A stretch of DNA of 64,000 bases, from the NCBI GenBank assembly GCA_943370285.1, contig CALRQJ020000018.1, positions 21,256 through 85,255 of the forward strand. Reading direction: 5' to 3'. This DNA is from CALRQJ02 sp943370285 (lineage in GTDB: Bacteria; Bacteroidota; Bacteroidia; Chitinophagales; Chitinophagaceae). Numbering within the stretch: position 1 is the stretch's first letter; every line of letters begins with the position of its first letter. Both the position numbers and the translations under genes were made by a program. This document shows positions 1 through 8,817 of the stretch, one piece after another. The notes beneath the pieces were generated by a model. It ran no database searches, was not told where the DNA came from, and saw only the letters and a list, made by a program, of their open reading frames with translations.

Positions 1-8
1 AAAGAAAC

Positions 9-263
9 ATGGCAAATCATAAAGCTACCAAAAAAGATGTTCGTCAAGCATCAAAACGCAGAGACAGAAACCGCTATTACGGTAAAACTACCCGTAATGC
101 TATCCGTGATTTGAAAGCATTGAAAGAAAAAGATGCTTATGCTACTCAACTTCCTGACGTATCATCAATGATTGATAAATTGGCAAAGCGTGGTGTTATT
201 CACAAGAATAAAGCTGCCAATTTGAAAAGCAAATTAGCCAAGCGTGCTATTGTTGCTGCTTAA
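9..263 (+). CDS. rpsT: 30S ribosomal protein S20
   Basis: This is an 84-residue, very basic protein of the normal S20 length. S20 binds 16S rRNA early in assembly of the small ribosomal subunit. The N-terminus MANHKATKKDVRQ, followed by a Lys/Arg-rich helix and the late segment GVIHKNKAANLKSKLAK, is the family pattern. The ATG lies at the window edge, so its promoter is not visible. A strong terminator follows the stop codon, so it is probably a single-gene transcript. It converges with the histidine kinase gene downstream. Confidence 0.97.
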   Translation: MANHKATKKDVRQASKRRDRNRYYGKTTRNAIRDLKALKEKDAYATQLPDVSSMIDKLAKRGVIHKNKAANLKSKLAKRAIVAA

Positions 264-294
264 TTAAATTTTACAAGCACATTATACCAACATA

Positions 295-326
295 AACCTG
301 CCTAAACAAGGCGGGTTTTGTTTTTT
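295..326 (+). terminator. Intrinsic terminator of rpsT
   Basis: The arms AACCTGCCT and AGGCGGGTT (one T-G wobble) enclose a short A-rich loop and are followed by TTGTTTTTT. It lies between the stop codons of rpsT and the convergent histidine kinase gene. Confidence 0.85.
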
Positions 327-1689
327 ATGCTTTTTTGAAGGTTAATGTGAACCTATTGATGTCATGCAAAGCAGTTTCGTACTGCACATTTCCTTTGTGA
401 AGGTTTATAATTCTCAATACGATTGAAAGCCCAAGGCCAAACCCTTTTTTATTCCTGGCATTCTCCCCTCTAAAAAATGGAAGAAATAATCGCTCCTGCT
501 CATCATCAGACAGTTGTTGGCCTTTATTTTCTATAACCAAAATGATTGCTTTTGCCGTAGCATTCAATCGAATACAAACTTTATTATCATTTGTATATTG
601 ACAAGCATTTTTTACCAAATTTCTAATAGCTGAGGTTAATAACGATTCATTAGCAGCAATCATCAAATGGCTATCCTGCTCAGGAATGGTTTCAAATTCA
701 AAAGCAATGGTAATATCAGGATATATTTTATTAACCGTCTCTATCGTTTCATACAACACTTCATCTATTCTAACTTTTGGCCAATTGTTTGTAAGGCTGA
801 TTTTTTCGTATTGAGATAATAGCAACAAAGAGTTGGTTAAATCTATCAAATCTTGTTGGTCTTCTTTTAAAGACACTAAAATGCGTTGGTAATCTTCGGC
901 GGTTTGCTGTTTGCTTAATGCCGCCTCAGTTTGCGATAACATAGTTGCCAAGGGGGTTCTCAACTCGTGGGAGGCATGATGTACAAAACTTTTTTGCATG
1001 TCGAACGCTTTTTCTAATCGATCAAGCATTTCGTTAAAGTTTCGAGCAATCAATCCAAACTCATCGCTATTGGGTTTTACCAATACCCTTCTTTCTAAAT
1101 TTCGGTCGGTAATTAATTGCATTTGAAAAGCCAACTCGGTTAATGGTTTCATCATTTGTTTTACATAGAAGAAAGACATTAAACCGGTAAGTACCAATCC
1201 ACCCCCTAATACACTTAATAATATAAAGCGGAGGTTTTGTACTTTACCTATACCATACTTATCGTAAGCCGAAGAAACAATGTACATATTAGATTCCGGA
1301 ACAAACAATACTACGCACTCTCTGTCTTCAAAGACAAACCGATACTCATTCGAATTTTGCCGAGCCAAATTTAAAATGGAAGAGTCAAATCTAAATTGTG
1401 CTGCATCTGAATTTTTATGTCTTACTTTTTTTGTTGAATCGAGAATGAAAATCTCTTCATTATACAACACATTGGTTGATTGTAAATCAATCATCCGTAA
1501 TACAGCTTTCTCCGAATTTTTTGCTTTAGTAACTAACTCATAGTAGTTTAACCCTTCCCGCTTCACCCTTCTAAAAAAATCTTCTTTGCGGTAATTAAAG
1601 TACAGTACATAGATAATAGCTAGCGAAATAGATAGAATTACTGCAACAAACAGTGTAAACAAGACGGCAAATCTAACTTTTAGACTCAT
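325..1689 (-). CDS. Two-component sensor histidine kinase
   Basis: This 454-residue inner-membrane sensor kinase phosphorylates the response regulator encoded just before it. Transmembrane segments lie at about residues 7-30 and 154-176 and flank a periplasmic sensor region of about 120 residues. A HAMP linker (about 176-230), the HisKA box with phosphoacceptor His241 (ASHELRTP), the N-box LVKNACQYT and the ATP-lid motif GFGLGLSI follow. The ATG at 1689, two bases after the regulator's stop codon, is preferred over an in-frame TTG at 1695. The signal sensed is unknown; the sensor region resembles no domain I can name. Confidence 0.9.
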   Translation of the reverse strand: MSLKVRFAVLFTLFVAVILSISLAIIYVLYFNYRKEDFFRRVKREGLNYYELVTKAKNSEKAVLRMIDLQSTNVLYNEEIFILDSTKKVRHKNSDAAQFRFDSSILNLARQNSNEYRFVFEDRECVVLFVPESNMYIVSSAYDKYGIGKVQNLRFILLSVLGGGLVLTGLMSFFYVKQMMKPLTELAFQMQLITDRNLERRVLVKPNSDEFGLIARNFNEMLDRLEKAFDMQKSFVHHASHELRTPLATMLSQTEAALSKQQTAEDYQRILVSLKEDQQDLIDLTNSLLLLSQYEKISLTNNWPKVRIDEVLYETIETVNKIYPDITIAFEFETIPEQDSHLMIAANESLLTSAIRNLVKNACQYTNDNKVCIRLNATAKAIILVIENKGQQLSDDEQERLFLPFFRGENARNKKGFGLGLSIVLRIINLHKGNVQYETALHDINRFTLTFKKA

Positions 1690-1691
1690 AA

Positions 1692-2384
1692 TCAAGATCT
1701 ATCTTTGATATAGTAGCCGAACCCAGGTTTTGTGTGTATCATTTTAAAATTGTAAGGCTTATCAATTTTATTTCTCAAAAAGCTGATATATACTTCAATG
1801 GTATTGGTTCCGGTATCAAAACTGAGGCCCCAAACTTTTTCTAGAATTTCATTTTTAGCTACTACTTTACCATTTGCTTTCGCTAGCAGAACTAACAAGG
1901 CAAATTCCTTTGCCGTAAGGTTGATATTATCACCTGCTCTGTGTACAGTTTTTTCCAATAAATTAATGTCAAGCTCGCCAATCGTTAATTTATCAATTCC
2001 CTCTACAATTGATTCAGCCCTTTTCAAAAACACTTTAATTCTAGCTAAGAGTTCGTTGAAGTGAAATGGTTTTACGATATAATCATCTGCACCAAAATTA
2101 AATGCATCCATTTTATCTTGAATTTCTCCTAATGCAGTTAACATGATGATAGGTATATTTTTATTCTCAGCTCTAAATAATTTGCATAAAGCAAGGCCAT
2201 TTTTATAAGGCAAATTCACGTCGAGCAGTGCCAAAGCATACGTATGTTGTTGAAATAATTTTTCAGCAACTGCACCATCAAAAGCAACATCAACTAAATA
2301 ACCATGGTGGGTCAATTCTTCTTGAATCACCTGCCCGAGTTTGGGTTCATCTTCGGCCAATAAAATTCTATGTTTACTTTCCAT
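1692..2384 (-). CDS. OmpR/PhoB-family response regulator
   Basis: This 230-residue protein has a receiver domain (about 1-120) with acidic residues E11 and D12, phosphoacceptor Asp55 (LLDVNLP) and Lys105 (IVKPFHF). A winged-helix DNA-binding domain (about 130-225) ends in the usual GFGYYI hairpin. It acts as a transcription factor switched by phosphorylation from the kinase two bases downstream. Its start codon is only 29 bases from that of the divergent M14 peptidase gene, so that gene is a plausible target; this is inference from position. Confidence 0.93.
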   Translation of the reverse strand: MESKHRILLAEDEPKLGQVIQEELTHHGYLVDVAFDGAVAEKLFQQHTYALALLDVNLPYKNGLALCKLFRAENKNIPIIMLTALGEIQDKMDAFNFGADDYIVKPFHFNELLARIKVFLKRAESIVEGIDKLTIGELDINLLEKTVHRAGDNINLTAKEFALLVLLAKANGKVVAKNEILEKVWGLSFDTGTNTIEVYISFLRNKIDKPYNFKMIHTKPGFGYYIKDRS

Positions 2385-2413
2385 TATTTTCGGGGAATAT
2401 TAACAACAAAATA

Positions 2414-4138
2414 ATGAGAAAACTGATTATTACTGCTGTCTTAACTGCTTTTTTTTTCAATGCTATAGCACAGCAAGTTACAGATTTTGAGCTATCAAAA
2501 GGCACAGAAACAACAACATACAAAGATTGTATCGCTTATTATCAACAATTAGACAAGGCATTCAAAACAATACATTTAAAGACATTTGGCAATACAGATG
2601 CCGGATATCCGCTGCATGTAGTAATGTTTTCTAAAGATGGAAGTTTTGATCCTTCAAAATGGCATCAACAAAATAAAGTGGTATTGTTGGTAAATAATGG
2701 TATTCACCCCGGCGAACCTGATGGTATTGATGCTACCATGCTATTGATGAGAGATTTGGCAACTAAAAATATTATAGTGCCTGATAGTGTGGTAATAGCA
2801 GCTATAGCCATTTACAATATTGGCGGAAGTTTAAATCGGGGTAGTTTCAGCAGGGCTAATCAAAACGGGCCGATAGCTTATGGTTTTAGAGGAAATGCTC
2901 AGAATTTAGATTTAAATAGAGATTTTATTAAAAATGATAGCAGAAATGCTCAAACATTTGCAAGTATTTTTCAGTGGTGCAATCCGGATATTTTTATGGA
3001 TAATCATGTAAGCGATGGTGCCGATTATCAGCATACGATGACTTTACTTACTACACAACACAGTAAATTAGGTGGAGCAATTGGTCAATATTTACACGAT
3101 GTTTTTGAACCTGCTATCTATCAAAAAATGACGGAGAAAAAATGGCCCATGTGTCCTTATGTAAATTTTGACGATGCCAATCCTGACAAAGGATGGGTTG
3201 CATTTTACGATCCGCCACGCTATAGTAGCGGATACGCTGCATTATTTCAAACGATGTCTTTTGTACCTGAAACACATATGCTTAAACCATTTGCAGACCG
3301 AGTGAAAAGCACTTATGCATTGATGCAAACTATAATTGAAACGGCTAATCAATCGGCTACAACCATTAAAAAAGCAAGAAGACTGAGCATAGCTGCGACT
3401 CAACAACAGCAAGCCTTTCCATTAAGTTGGAAAGTTGATTCGAGCAGATCAGATCAAATTAGTTTTTTAGGATATGAAGCTGGATATAAACCCAGCGAAG
3501 TAAGTGGAAAAGACAGACTTTATTACAATAGAGCAAAACCTTATACCAAGTCAGTTAAATTCTACAATTATTTCAATGGCAACAAAATAGTAACAAAGCC
3601 AAAAGCTTATATCATTCCACAAGGATGGCATGAAGTGATTGATTTATTGAAGCTGAATAAAGTAAAAATGACAAGGCTATCCAAAGACAGTAGCATCAAC
3701 GTTGAAGCATATAGAATTGAAAACTATAAAACGGCAAGTAGGGCATACGAAAAACATTATCGGCATAGCGAAGTAGACATCAGCAAGCAACAACAAACTA
3801 TTCAATTTTTACAAGGAGATTACATCATTTATACCGGTCAATCAGCCGATCGATTTTTAGTAGAGACTTTAGAACCACAAGCCGATGACAGTTATTTCAA
3901 TTGGAATTTTTTTGATGCCATTTTACAACAGAAAGAAGGTTATAGCGATTATCGTTGGGAAGATTTGGCAGCCGAATACCTCAAGCAGAATCCGACACTA
4001 AGACAACAGTTAGAAGAGAAGAAAAAAGCTGATTCAAAATTTGCGGCATCGGGATCTGCTCAATTAGATTTTGTATATAAAAATTCACCTTATTATGAAC
4101 CGGCACACCTCAGGTATCCTGTATTTCGTTTAAACTAA
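2414..4138 (+). CDS. Secreted M14-family zinc carboxypeptidase-like protein
   Basis: This 574-residue protein is exported by an N-terminal signal peptide (MRKLIITAVLTAFFFNAIAQ). The zinc site HPGE (His98, Glu101) is clear. Asn-Arg in NLDLNRDF and a later His in DNHVSDGADY fit the substrate-binding and third zinc positions of M14 peptidases. It probably trims peptides outside the cytoplasm. The reading frame extends upstream to 2228, inside the divergent regulator gene, but the signal peptide fixes the start at 2414. Its stop abuts the stop of the convergent deacetylase gene, with no room for a terminator between them. Confidence 0.85.
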   Translation: MRKLIITAVLTAFFFNAIAQQVTDFELSKGTETTTYKDCIAYYQQLDKAFKTIHLKTFGNTDAGYPLHVVMFSKDGSFDPSKWHQQNKVVLLVNNGIHPGEPDGIDATMLLMRDLATKNIIVPDSVVIAAIAIYNIGGSLNRGSFSRANQNGPIAYGFRGNAQNLDLNRDFIKNDSRNAQTFASIFQWCNPDIFMDNHVSDGADYQHTMTLLTTQHSKLGGAIGQYLHDVFEPAIYQKMTEKKWPMCPYVNFDDANPDKGWVAFYDPPRYSSGYAALFQTMSFVPETHMLKPFADRVKSTYALMQTIIETANQSATTIKKARRLSIAATQQQQAFPLSWKVDSSRSDQISFLGYEAGYKPSEVSGKDRLYYNRAKPYTKSVKFYNYFNGNKIVTKPKAYIIPQGWHEVIDLLKLNKVKMTRLSKDSSINVEAYRIENYKTASRAYEKHYRHSEVDISKQQQTIQFLQGDYIIYTGQSADRFLVETLEPQADDSYFNWNFFDAILQQKEGYSDYRWEDLAAEYLKQNPTLRQQLEEKKKADSKFAASGSAQLDFVYKNSPYYEPAHLRYPVFRLN

Positions 4139-5041
4139 TCAGCTGAATCTTTCTACTGCCATTCTAAACGTATTGCAATGGGCTTCGGTGATGATTTTAA
4201 TATCGGGAGAATAACCACCACCCATCGATACTACAACAGGTATTTGATGGCTATGCATTTGTTCAAACACAAATGCATCTCTTAGGCGACAGCCCTCCAT
4301 TGATACTTTGAGTTTGCCAAATTTATCAGTCTCTAAAATATCAACCCCGGATAAATAAAAAGCAAAATCAGGTTTTACATCTGCAATTAACTGAGGTAAA
4401 ATGTCATACAGTAAAGAAAGATAAGTTTCGGTATCTGTGCCATCTTTAAGCGCTGTATCAAGATCGCTTTGCTCTTTATGAAATGGATAATTATGAGCTC
4501 CATGCATACTCCAAGTAAACACATTTGGGTTGTTTTCAAACAACTTTGCGGTACCATTACCTTGGTGTACATCTAAATCAACAATCAAAATTTTTGAAGC
4601 TAGTGGTTGTTGTAATAAATAGTTGGCCGCAACAGCAAAATCATTCAATAAACAAAACCCCTCTCCCCTATCTGCAAAAGCATGATGTGTGCCTCCCGCT
4701 ACATTTAATGCTACTCCAAATTGTTTGGCATAATAACAACAATCAATAGTGCCTTGCGTAATCGTCAACTCTCGTTGGGTTAACATTGGCGATTGCGGAA
4801 AACCAATGTGCCGTTGTTCTTGCGGCGACAAAGTCTGCTGTAGTAATTTATCGAGATAGGCTGCATCATGAGTTAAAAGCACAACATCATGCGGACATAC
4901 ATTGGGTTGAAATAAATTAACGCTAGTAATACTTCCTTCATGCAACAATTGCTCAGGAATCAATTCATACTTCAACATAGGGAACCGATGACCTTCGGGC
5001 AACGGATGAGCATAGATGGTATCGTAAGCAATTTTTATCAC
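4139..5041 (-). CDS. Histone deacetylase/AcuC-like zinc deacetylase
   Basis: This 300-residue protein belongs to the HDAC/acetylpolyamine amidohydrolase family. Visible marks are the active-site pair His119-His120 (GGTHHAF), the zinc site in ILIVDLDVHQGNGT (Asp157, His159), and LSGVDILETDKFGKL, which carries the late Asp. It is likely cytoplasmic and removes acyl groups from lysines or small amines; the substrate is unknown. The start is a GTG that overlaps the stop of pdeM by four bases (GTGA), so the two are translationally coupled. Its place at the end of the repair operon is notable. Confidence 0.88.
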   Translation of the reverse strand: MIKIAYDTIYAHPLPEGHRFPMLKYELIPEQLLHEGSITSVNLFQPNVCPHDVVLLTHDAAYLDKLLQQTLSPQEQRHIGFPQSPMLTQRELTITQGTIDCCYYAKQFGVALNVAGGTHHAFADRGEGFCLLNDFAVAANYLLQQPLASKILIVDLDVHQGNGTAKLFENNPNVFTWSMHGAHNYPFHKEQSDLDTALKDGTDTETYLSLLYDILPQLIADVKPDFAFYLSGVDILETDKFGKLKVSMEGCRLRDAFVFEQMHSHQIPVVVSMGGGYSPDIKIITEAHCNTFRMAVERFS

Positions 5042-5703
5042 TGTACTTGTACAATAGTTTGATTGATGATGGCAAAAACAGTATCTGACTTTTGATGCTC
5101 AATAATATGTAAACCGGTGAATGCACCAAAAGCAGGTAATACAGCGTAAGTATCACTAAAATAAAAACAAGGCAACCGCAAACTTTGTTTGCCTAGACCT
5201 TTCATGATAATACCGGGATGAATATGACCGCTAATGGAAAAGTGTTCTTTTTCTATCTCATTGTCTTGCTCATCGTTGATATCATGTACAAATAAAAATG
5301 GCGATAGGAAGACTTGTTGTGATTTGGTTTCTATCGCAGCAGATTTGTACCAGTCTGCATGCAGCATATCATGATTGCCTTTGATGAGCAATACTTCAAT
5401 GCCGGAAAAACTTTCCCGCCAACGCAAAAACAAATCCAATTCTTTGTTGGCCACACTATGAAATAAATCACCCACAACAATCAATTGTTTAGGCTGAAAA
5501 TATTGTACACATTGCAACAAACGCTGTAAATCTTCTTTGTACATATGCTGCGGAACAGCAATACCCGATTTTCTAAAATGACCGGTTTTGCCCAAATGCA
5601 AATCAGAAATAATTAATGCTTGTTGAGCTTCCCAAAAAATTACTTTTTCGGGAGACAGCCACAACTGCTGACCTCTACATGAAAACGATAATGGAGCTTG
5701 CAC
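5038..5703 (-). CDS. pdeM: Ligase-associated DNA damage response endonuclease PdeM
   Basis: This 221-residue calcineurin-like metallophosphoesterase shows all metal-binding motifs in order: SDLHLGK (Asp34, His36), VVGDLFHS, KGNHD and GHIHPG. The N-terminal pattern of a Trp-rich strand, then SDLHLGKTGHFRKSGIAVP, is typical of the PdeM family found with Lhr helicase and ATP-dependent ligase. It is expected to cut damaged DNA. The start is a GTG. It follows the haem-binding gene at 33 bases and overlaps the deacetylase by four. Confidence 0.9.
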   Translation of the reverse strand: MQAPLSFSCRGQQLWLSPEKVIFWEAQQALIISDLHLGKTGHFRKSGIAVPQHMYKEDLQRLLQCVQYFQPKQLIVVGDLFHSVANKELDLFLRWRESFSGIEVLLIKGNHDMLHADWYKSAAIETKSQQVFLSPFLFVHDINDEQDNEIEKEHFSISGHIHPGIIMKGLGKQSLRLPCFYFSDTYAVLPAFGAFTGLHIIEHQKSDTVFAIINQTIVQVQ

Positions 5704-5736
5704 TACAATAATTTGGGCGGCGAATGTAATACAGAT

Positions 5737-6246
5737 TTAATTACTGTAGTAAGCACTTCCAACTTTTGAAGTATCTGCTACCGGACTATTTTTTTGGAGT
5801 ATGAATTGTTGAAGATTTTCCGCCCATTGCGTAATCATTTTCCTATCTCCATCGGTCAAATTGCTTTCTTTATTGATCCAACGGTACATATCTATCGGCA
5901 TGGTTTTATGCGTTACTTCTTCTTTCAATTCTTCCAAAATTTTTACAGCAATAGAATCTGGATAGTCGCCAAAAGTTGAAAAATTAAGATGCGATTTACC
6001 TTCATTAATTTTTGATTGCAACATCCAACCAATGGGTTGAATATTGGTAAACCAAGGATACTCGGTGTTATTGCTATGGCAATCGTAACAAGCATTGGCT
6101 AATAATACATTCACAGAATCCGGAATATCATATAAGTTAGCGATATCGGTTTTAGACACATCATCAGAAATATTTCTTTCGGGTTGAAATAATTGTAGCA
6201 ACAGAAAAACAGTAAATATTAGTAACAGAATTCTTCTCTTTTTCAT
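5737..6246 (-). CDS. Haem-binding-domain protein (single CxxCH)
   Basis: This 168-residue protein has one N-terminal membrane anchor or signal (about residues 5-20). A c-type haem motif C53-Y-D-C56-H57 is followed by SNNTEYPWFTNIQPIGWML, the hallmark of the small Bacteroidota haem-binding domain family. It faces the periplasm and probably carries electrons. The frame extends to 6273, but the ATG at 6246 gives the membrane segment a normal basic start (MKKRR). It sits inside the DNA repair run without an obvious link to repair. Confidence 0.85.
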   Translation of the reverse strand: MKKRRILLLIFTVFLLLQLFQPERNISDDVSKTDIANLYDIPDSVNVLLANACYDCHSNNTEYPWFTNIQPIGWMLQSKINEGKSHLNFSTFGDYPDSIAVKILEELKEEVTHKTMPIDMYRWINKESNLTDGDRKMITQWAENLQQFILQKNSPVADTSKVGSAYYSN

Positions 6247-6278
6247 TAGGCTGATAGTAGTTACGAGACACAATTTAA

Positions 6279-8768
6279 TTATTTTTCCAATTGCAATTGC
6301 ATTCGTTTTATTCTGTCTTCTAATTTTTCGCTACTTAGGTTTTCTCTAATACTATCAACTTTAATGGGAAAGCAAAAAGGAGTGAGTTTTTGTGGCTTTG
6401 TAATAACAATTTTACTTTCAGCAATACGCCGCAAAGCCTTTCTCAGCCGTGCTTCTTCCATTTGTTGGTCAAATACTTCAGCATAAGCCTGCCGCATTAA
6501 AATATTATTCACATCATATTCACTAAATACTTTAAACAGCAAAGAAGCAGAGGATTGCAGGTGCCTAGCCTTCTTTTGTTCACCCGGAAAGCCTTGAAAA
6601 ATTAATCCGCCAATAACAGCAATATCCCTGAATTTACGTTTAGCCATCTCTACCGAATTAACACTTTTTTGAATATCTGCTAACAGATTATCCGCAGATA
6701 AAAAGGTGTATAAATTAGTTGCATCAACAGGAATGGGCTGATCACTCAATAATTCAAAACCATAATCGTTCATGGCAATAGAAAAAGTTATGGGTACCGT
6801 TTTACTAATTCTATAGGCTAACAATGCAGCCATGGCTTCGTGTACTAACCTGCCTTCAAAAGGAAACACAAACAAATGAAATCCATCTTTTGTATCTATC
6901 AACTCAGCCAATAACTCATTTCGTTTAGGAATATGAGATAACGTTTGTTGTAATTGGAACAGTGGTTGTAATGCTGCTATCTCTACTTCGTTTACATATT
7001 GGCTAAATACTTGTTCAAATGTTTGTCTGAGCATTTCACCTAAGTTAGAACTCAAAGACATTCTGCCGCCCATCCAACTTGGCACAATTGATTTTTTTGC
7101 CGAAGATAGACGCACCATTACCGTCATCTCTTTGATACCTACTAACTCTAGATTTCTACCGGCTAGTGTAAATACAGTGCCCGGATCTAATTTACTGATG
7201 AAATATTCTTCAATAACGCCAATGTATTTACCATTAAGTAATTTTACTTTCAACATAGCATCGCTAACGATAGTACCAATATGCATGCGGTGACGCATAG
7301 CAATACGACGACTTGTAATGATATAAAGTCCGTTAATGATATCTACTTTTTTATACTCATCATATTGTTGTAAGGCAACTCCACCTTTTGTAATTTGTTG
7401 TAATAACTCAGCCCATTCTTCGGCTGTAATATCTGCAAAACAAAAAGTAGCTTTTACTTCCTCAAAAATTGTAGCCGGAAGGAATCCCTCACCACAAGCT
7501 AATGTACAGAGGTATTGCACCAATACATCAAAACACAATAACATGGGTATTTTACTTTCAATATTTCCTTCAGCAATAGCTTGTTTTAAAGCAACGGCTT
7601 CTACCAACTCTAATGAATGGGTTGGCAAGAAATATATTTTACTTAATTCTCCCGGTTGATGTCCACTACGACCGGCCCTTTGTAAAAATCGGGCTACCCC
7701 TTTTGGCGAACCAACTTGAATTACTGTATCAACCGGTCTAAAATCAACTCCTAAATCTAAACTTGCCGTACAAACAACAGCTTTCAATGTTTCGGTGTGT
7801 AATGCATCTTCTACCCACAATCGCAATGCCTGTTCAATACTACCATGGTGCAAAGCAATTGCGCCAGCTAATTGTGGTGCTACCGTTAGCAAAGTTTGAT
7901 ACCACATTTCACTCATACCACGAGTATTAATGAAGATGAGTGTGGTTCTACTTTGCTCAATGATGGGGACTACTTTGTCAGCAAGCTTAATACCTAAATG
8001 ACCGGCCCAAGGATATTTTTCAATTTCATCGGGGATGATAGATTCAATCCTAATTTGCTTGTCTAGATTGGCGACAACTATTTCGCCCCAATTTGTTTTA
8101 TTATTGTTCGGCGCTGCCGGATATAACAACACTTGCTTGGCTTCATCTAAATTACCGATGGTAGCACTAATGCCCCAAATACTAAGTTGTCGTTGCGCAG
8201 CTTTTACAGTATGAAAAATTCGACTTACCGCTAATTCTACTTGTACCCCTCGTTTACCGCCCAACAATTCGTGCCACTCATCAACCGCTAAAATGTTAAG
8301 CGATTGAAATAATATTGAATTATTTTTTGTAGCCAATAATAAGTGTAAACTTTCGGGTGTTATGATTAACACTTCCGGCATATTGCGTTTTTGCTTTTGC
8401 CTTTCACCAGCATCTGTATCGCCATTTCTAATGCCCACTTTCCACGGTAAATTCAATTCAAGAATGACTTCTTCCATAGCTCTGGCAATGTCTTTTGCCA
8501 ATGCTCTTAAAGGTGTTACCCACAATAACTGTAATCCGATTTTTCTTTCAGTAGTATAGGTTTCGGGATATTGATTAATGAACTGTATAACACTGCCTAA
8601 AAAAACAGAAAATGTTTTACCGCAGCCGGTTGGAGCATTAACTAATCCGCTTTTATGATGAATGATGTGTTGCCAGGTTTCTTCTTGAAACGCAAATGGT
8701 TGATAGCCTTTATTGGCTAGCCATTGAGCAACAATAATGTATCCCGGCGTTTCTTGCAGCATAGCCAT
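6279..8768 (-). CDS. Ligase-associated DEXH-box helicase (Lhr family)
   Basis: This 829-residue superfamily 2 helicase has Walker A APTGCGKT (about 45-52), motif II DEWHEL, motif III SAT in WGISATIG, and motif VI QRAGRSGH. A winged-helix/Lhr core region and a C-terminal DUF4145-like tail follow. This is the short Lhr form that travels with an exonuclease, an ATP-dependent ligase and PdeM in a DNA damage response operon; all four are here. It would unwind DNA or RNA-DNA hybrids from the 3' side. It lies 49 bases after the ligase gene. The exact repair route is not established. Confidence 0.92.
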   Translation of the reverse strand: MAMLQETPGYIIVAQWLANKGYQPFAFQEETWQHIIHHKSGLVNAPTGCGKTFSVFLGSVIQFINQYPETYTTERKIGLQLLWVTPLRALAKDIARAMEEVILELNLPWKVGIRNGDTDAGERQKQKRNMPEVLIITPESLHLLLATKNNSILFQSLNILAVDEWHELLGGKRGVQVELAVSRIFHTVKAAQRQLSIWGISATIGNLDEAKQVLLYPAAPNNNKTNWGEIVVANLDKQIRIESIIPDEIEKYPWAGHLGIKLADKVVPIIEQSRTTLIFINTRGMSEMWYQTLLTVAPQLAGAIALHHGSIEQALRLWVEDALHTETLKAVVCTASLDLGVDFRPVDTVIQVGSPKGVARFLQRAGRSGHQPGELSKIYFLPTHSLELVEAVALKQAIAEGNIESKIPMLLCFDVLVQYLCTLACGEGFLPATIFEEVKATFCFADITAEEWAELLQQITKGGVALQQYDEYKKVDIINGLYIITSRRIAMRHRMHIGTIVSDAMLKVKLLNGKYIGVIEEYFISKLDPGTVFTLAGRNLELVGIKEMTVMVRLSSAKKSIVPSWMGGRMSLSSNLGEMLRQTFEQVFSQYVNEVEIAALQPLFQLQQTLSHIPKRNELLAELIDTKDGFHLFVFPFEGRLVHEAMAALLAYRISKTVPITFSIAMNDYGFELLSDQPIPVDATNLYTFLSADNLLADIQKSVNSVEMAKRKFRDIAVIGGLIFQGFPGEQKKARHLQSSASLLFKVFSEYDVNNILMRQAYAEVFDQQMEEARLRKALRRIAESKIVITKPQKLTPFCFPIKVDSIRENLSSEKLEDRIKRMQLQLEK

Positions 8769-8817
8769 CTAACAAAAATACGTGAAGGTTGTTGCGATTG
8801 GTATTTGCCAAACACAA

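Noticed and set aside
2228..2413. N-terminal extension of the M14 peptidase frame
   Set aside because: It runs antisense through the response regulator gene, and the signal peptide begins at the ATG at 2414.
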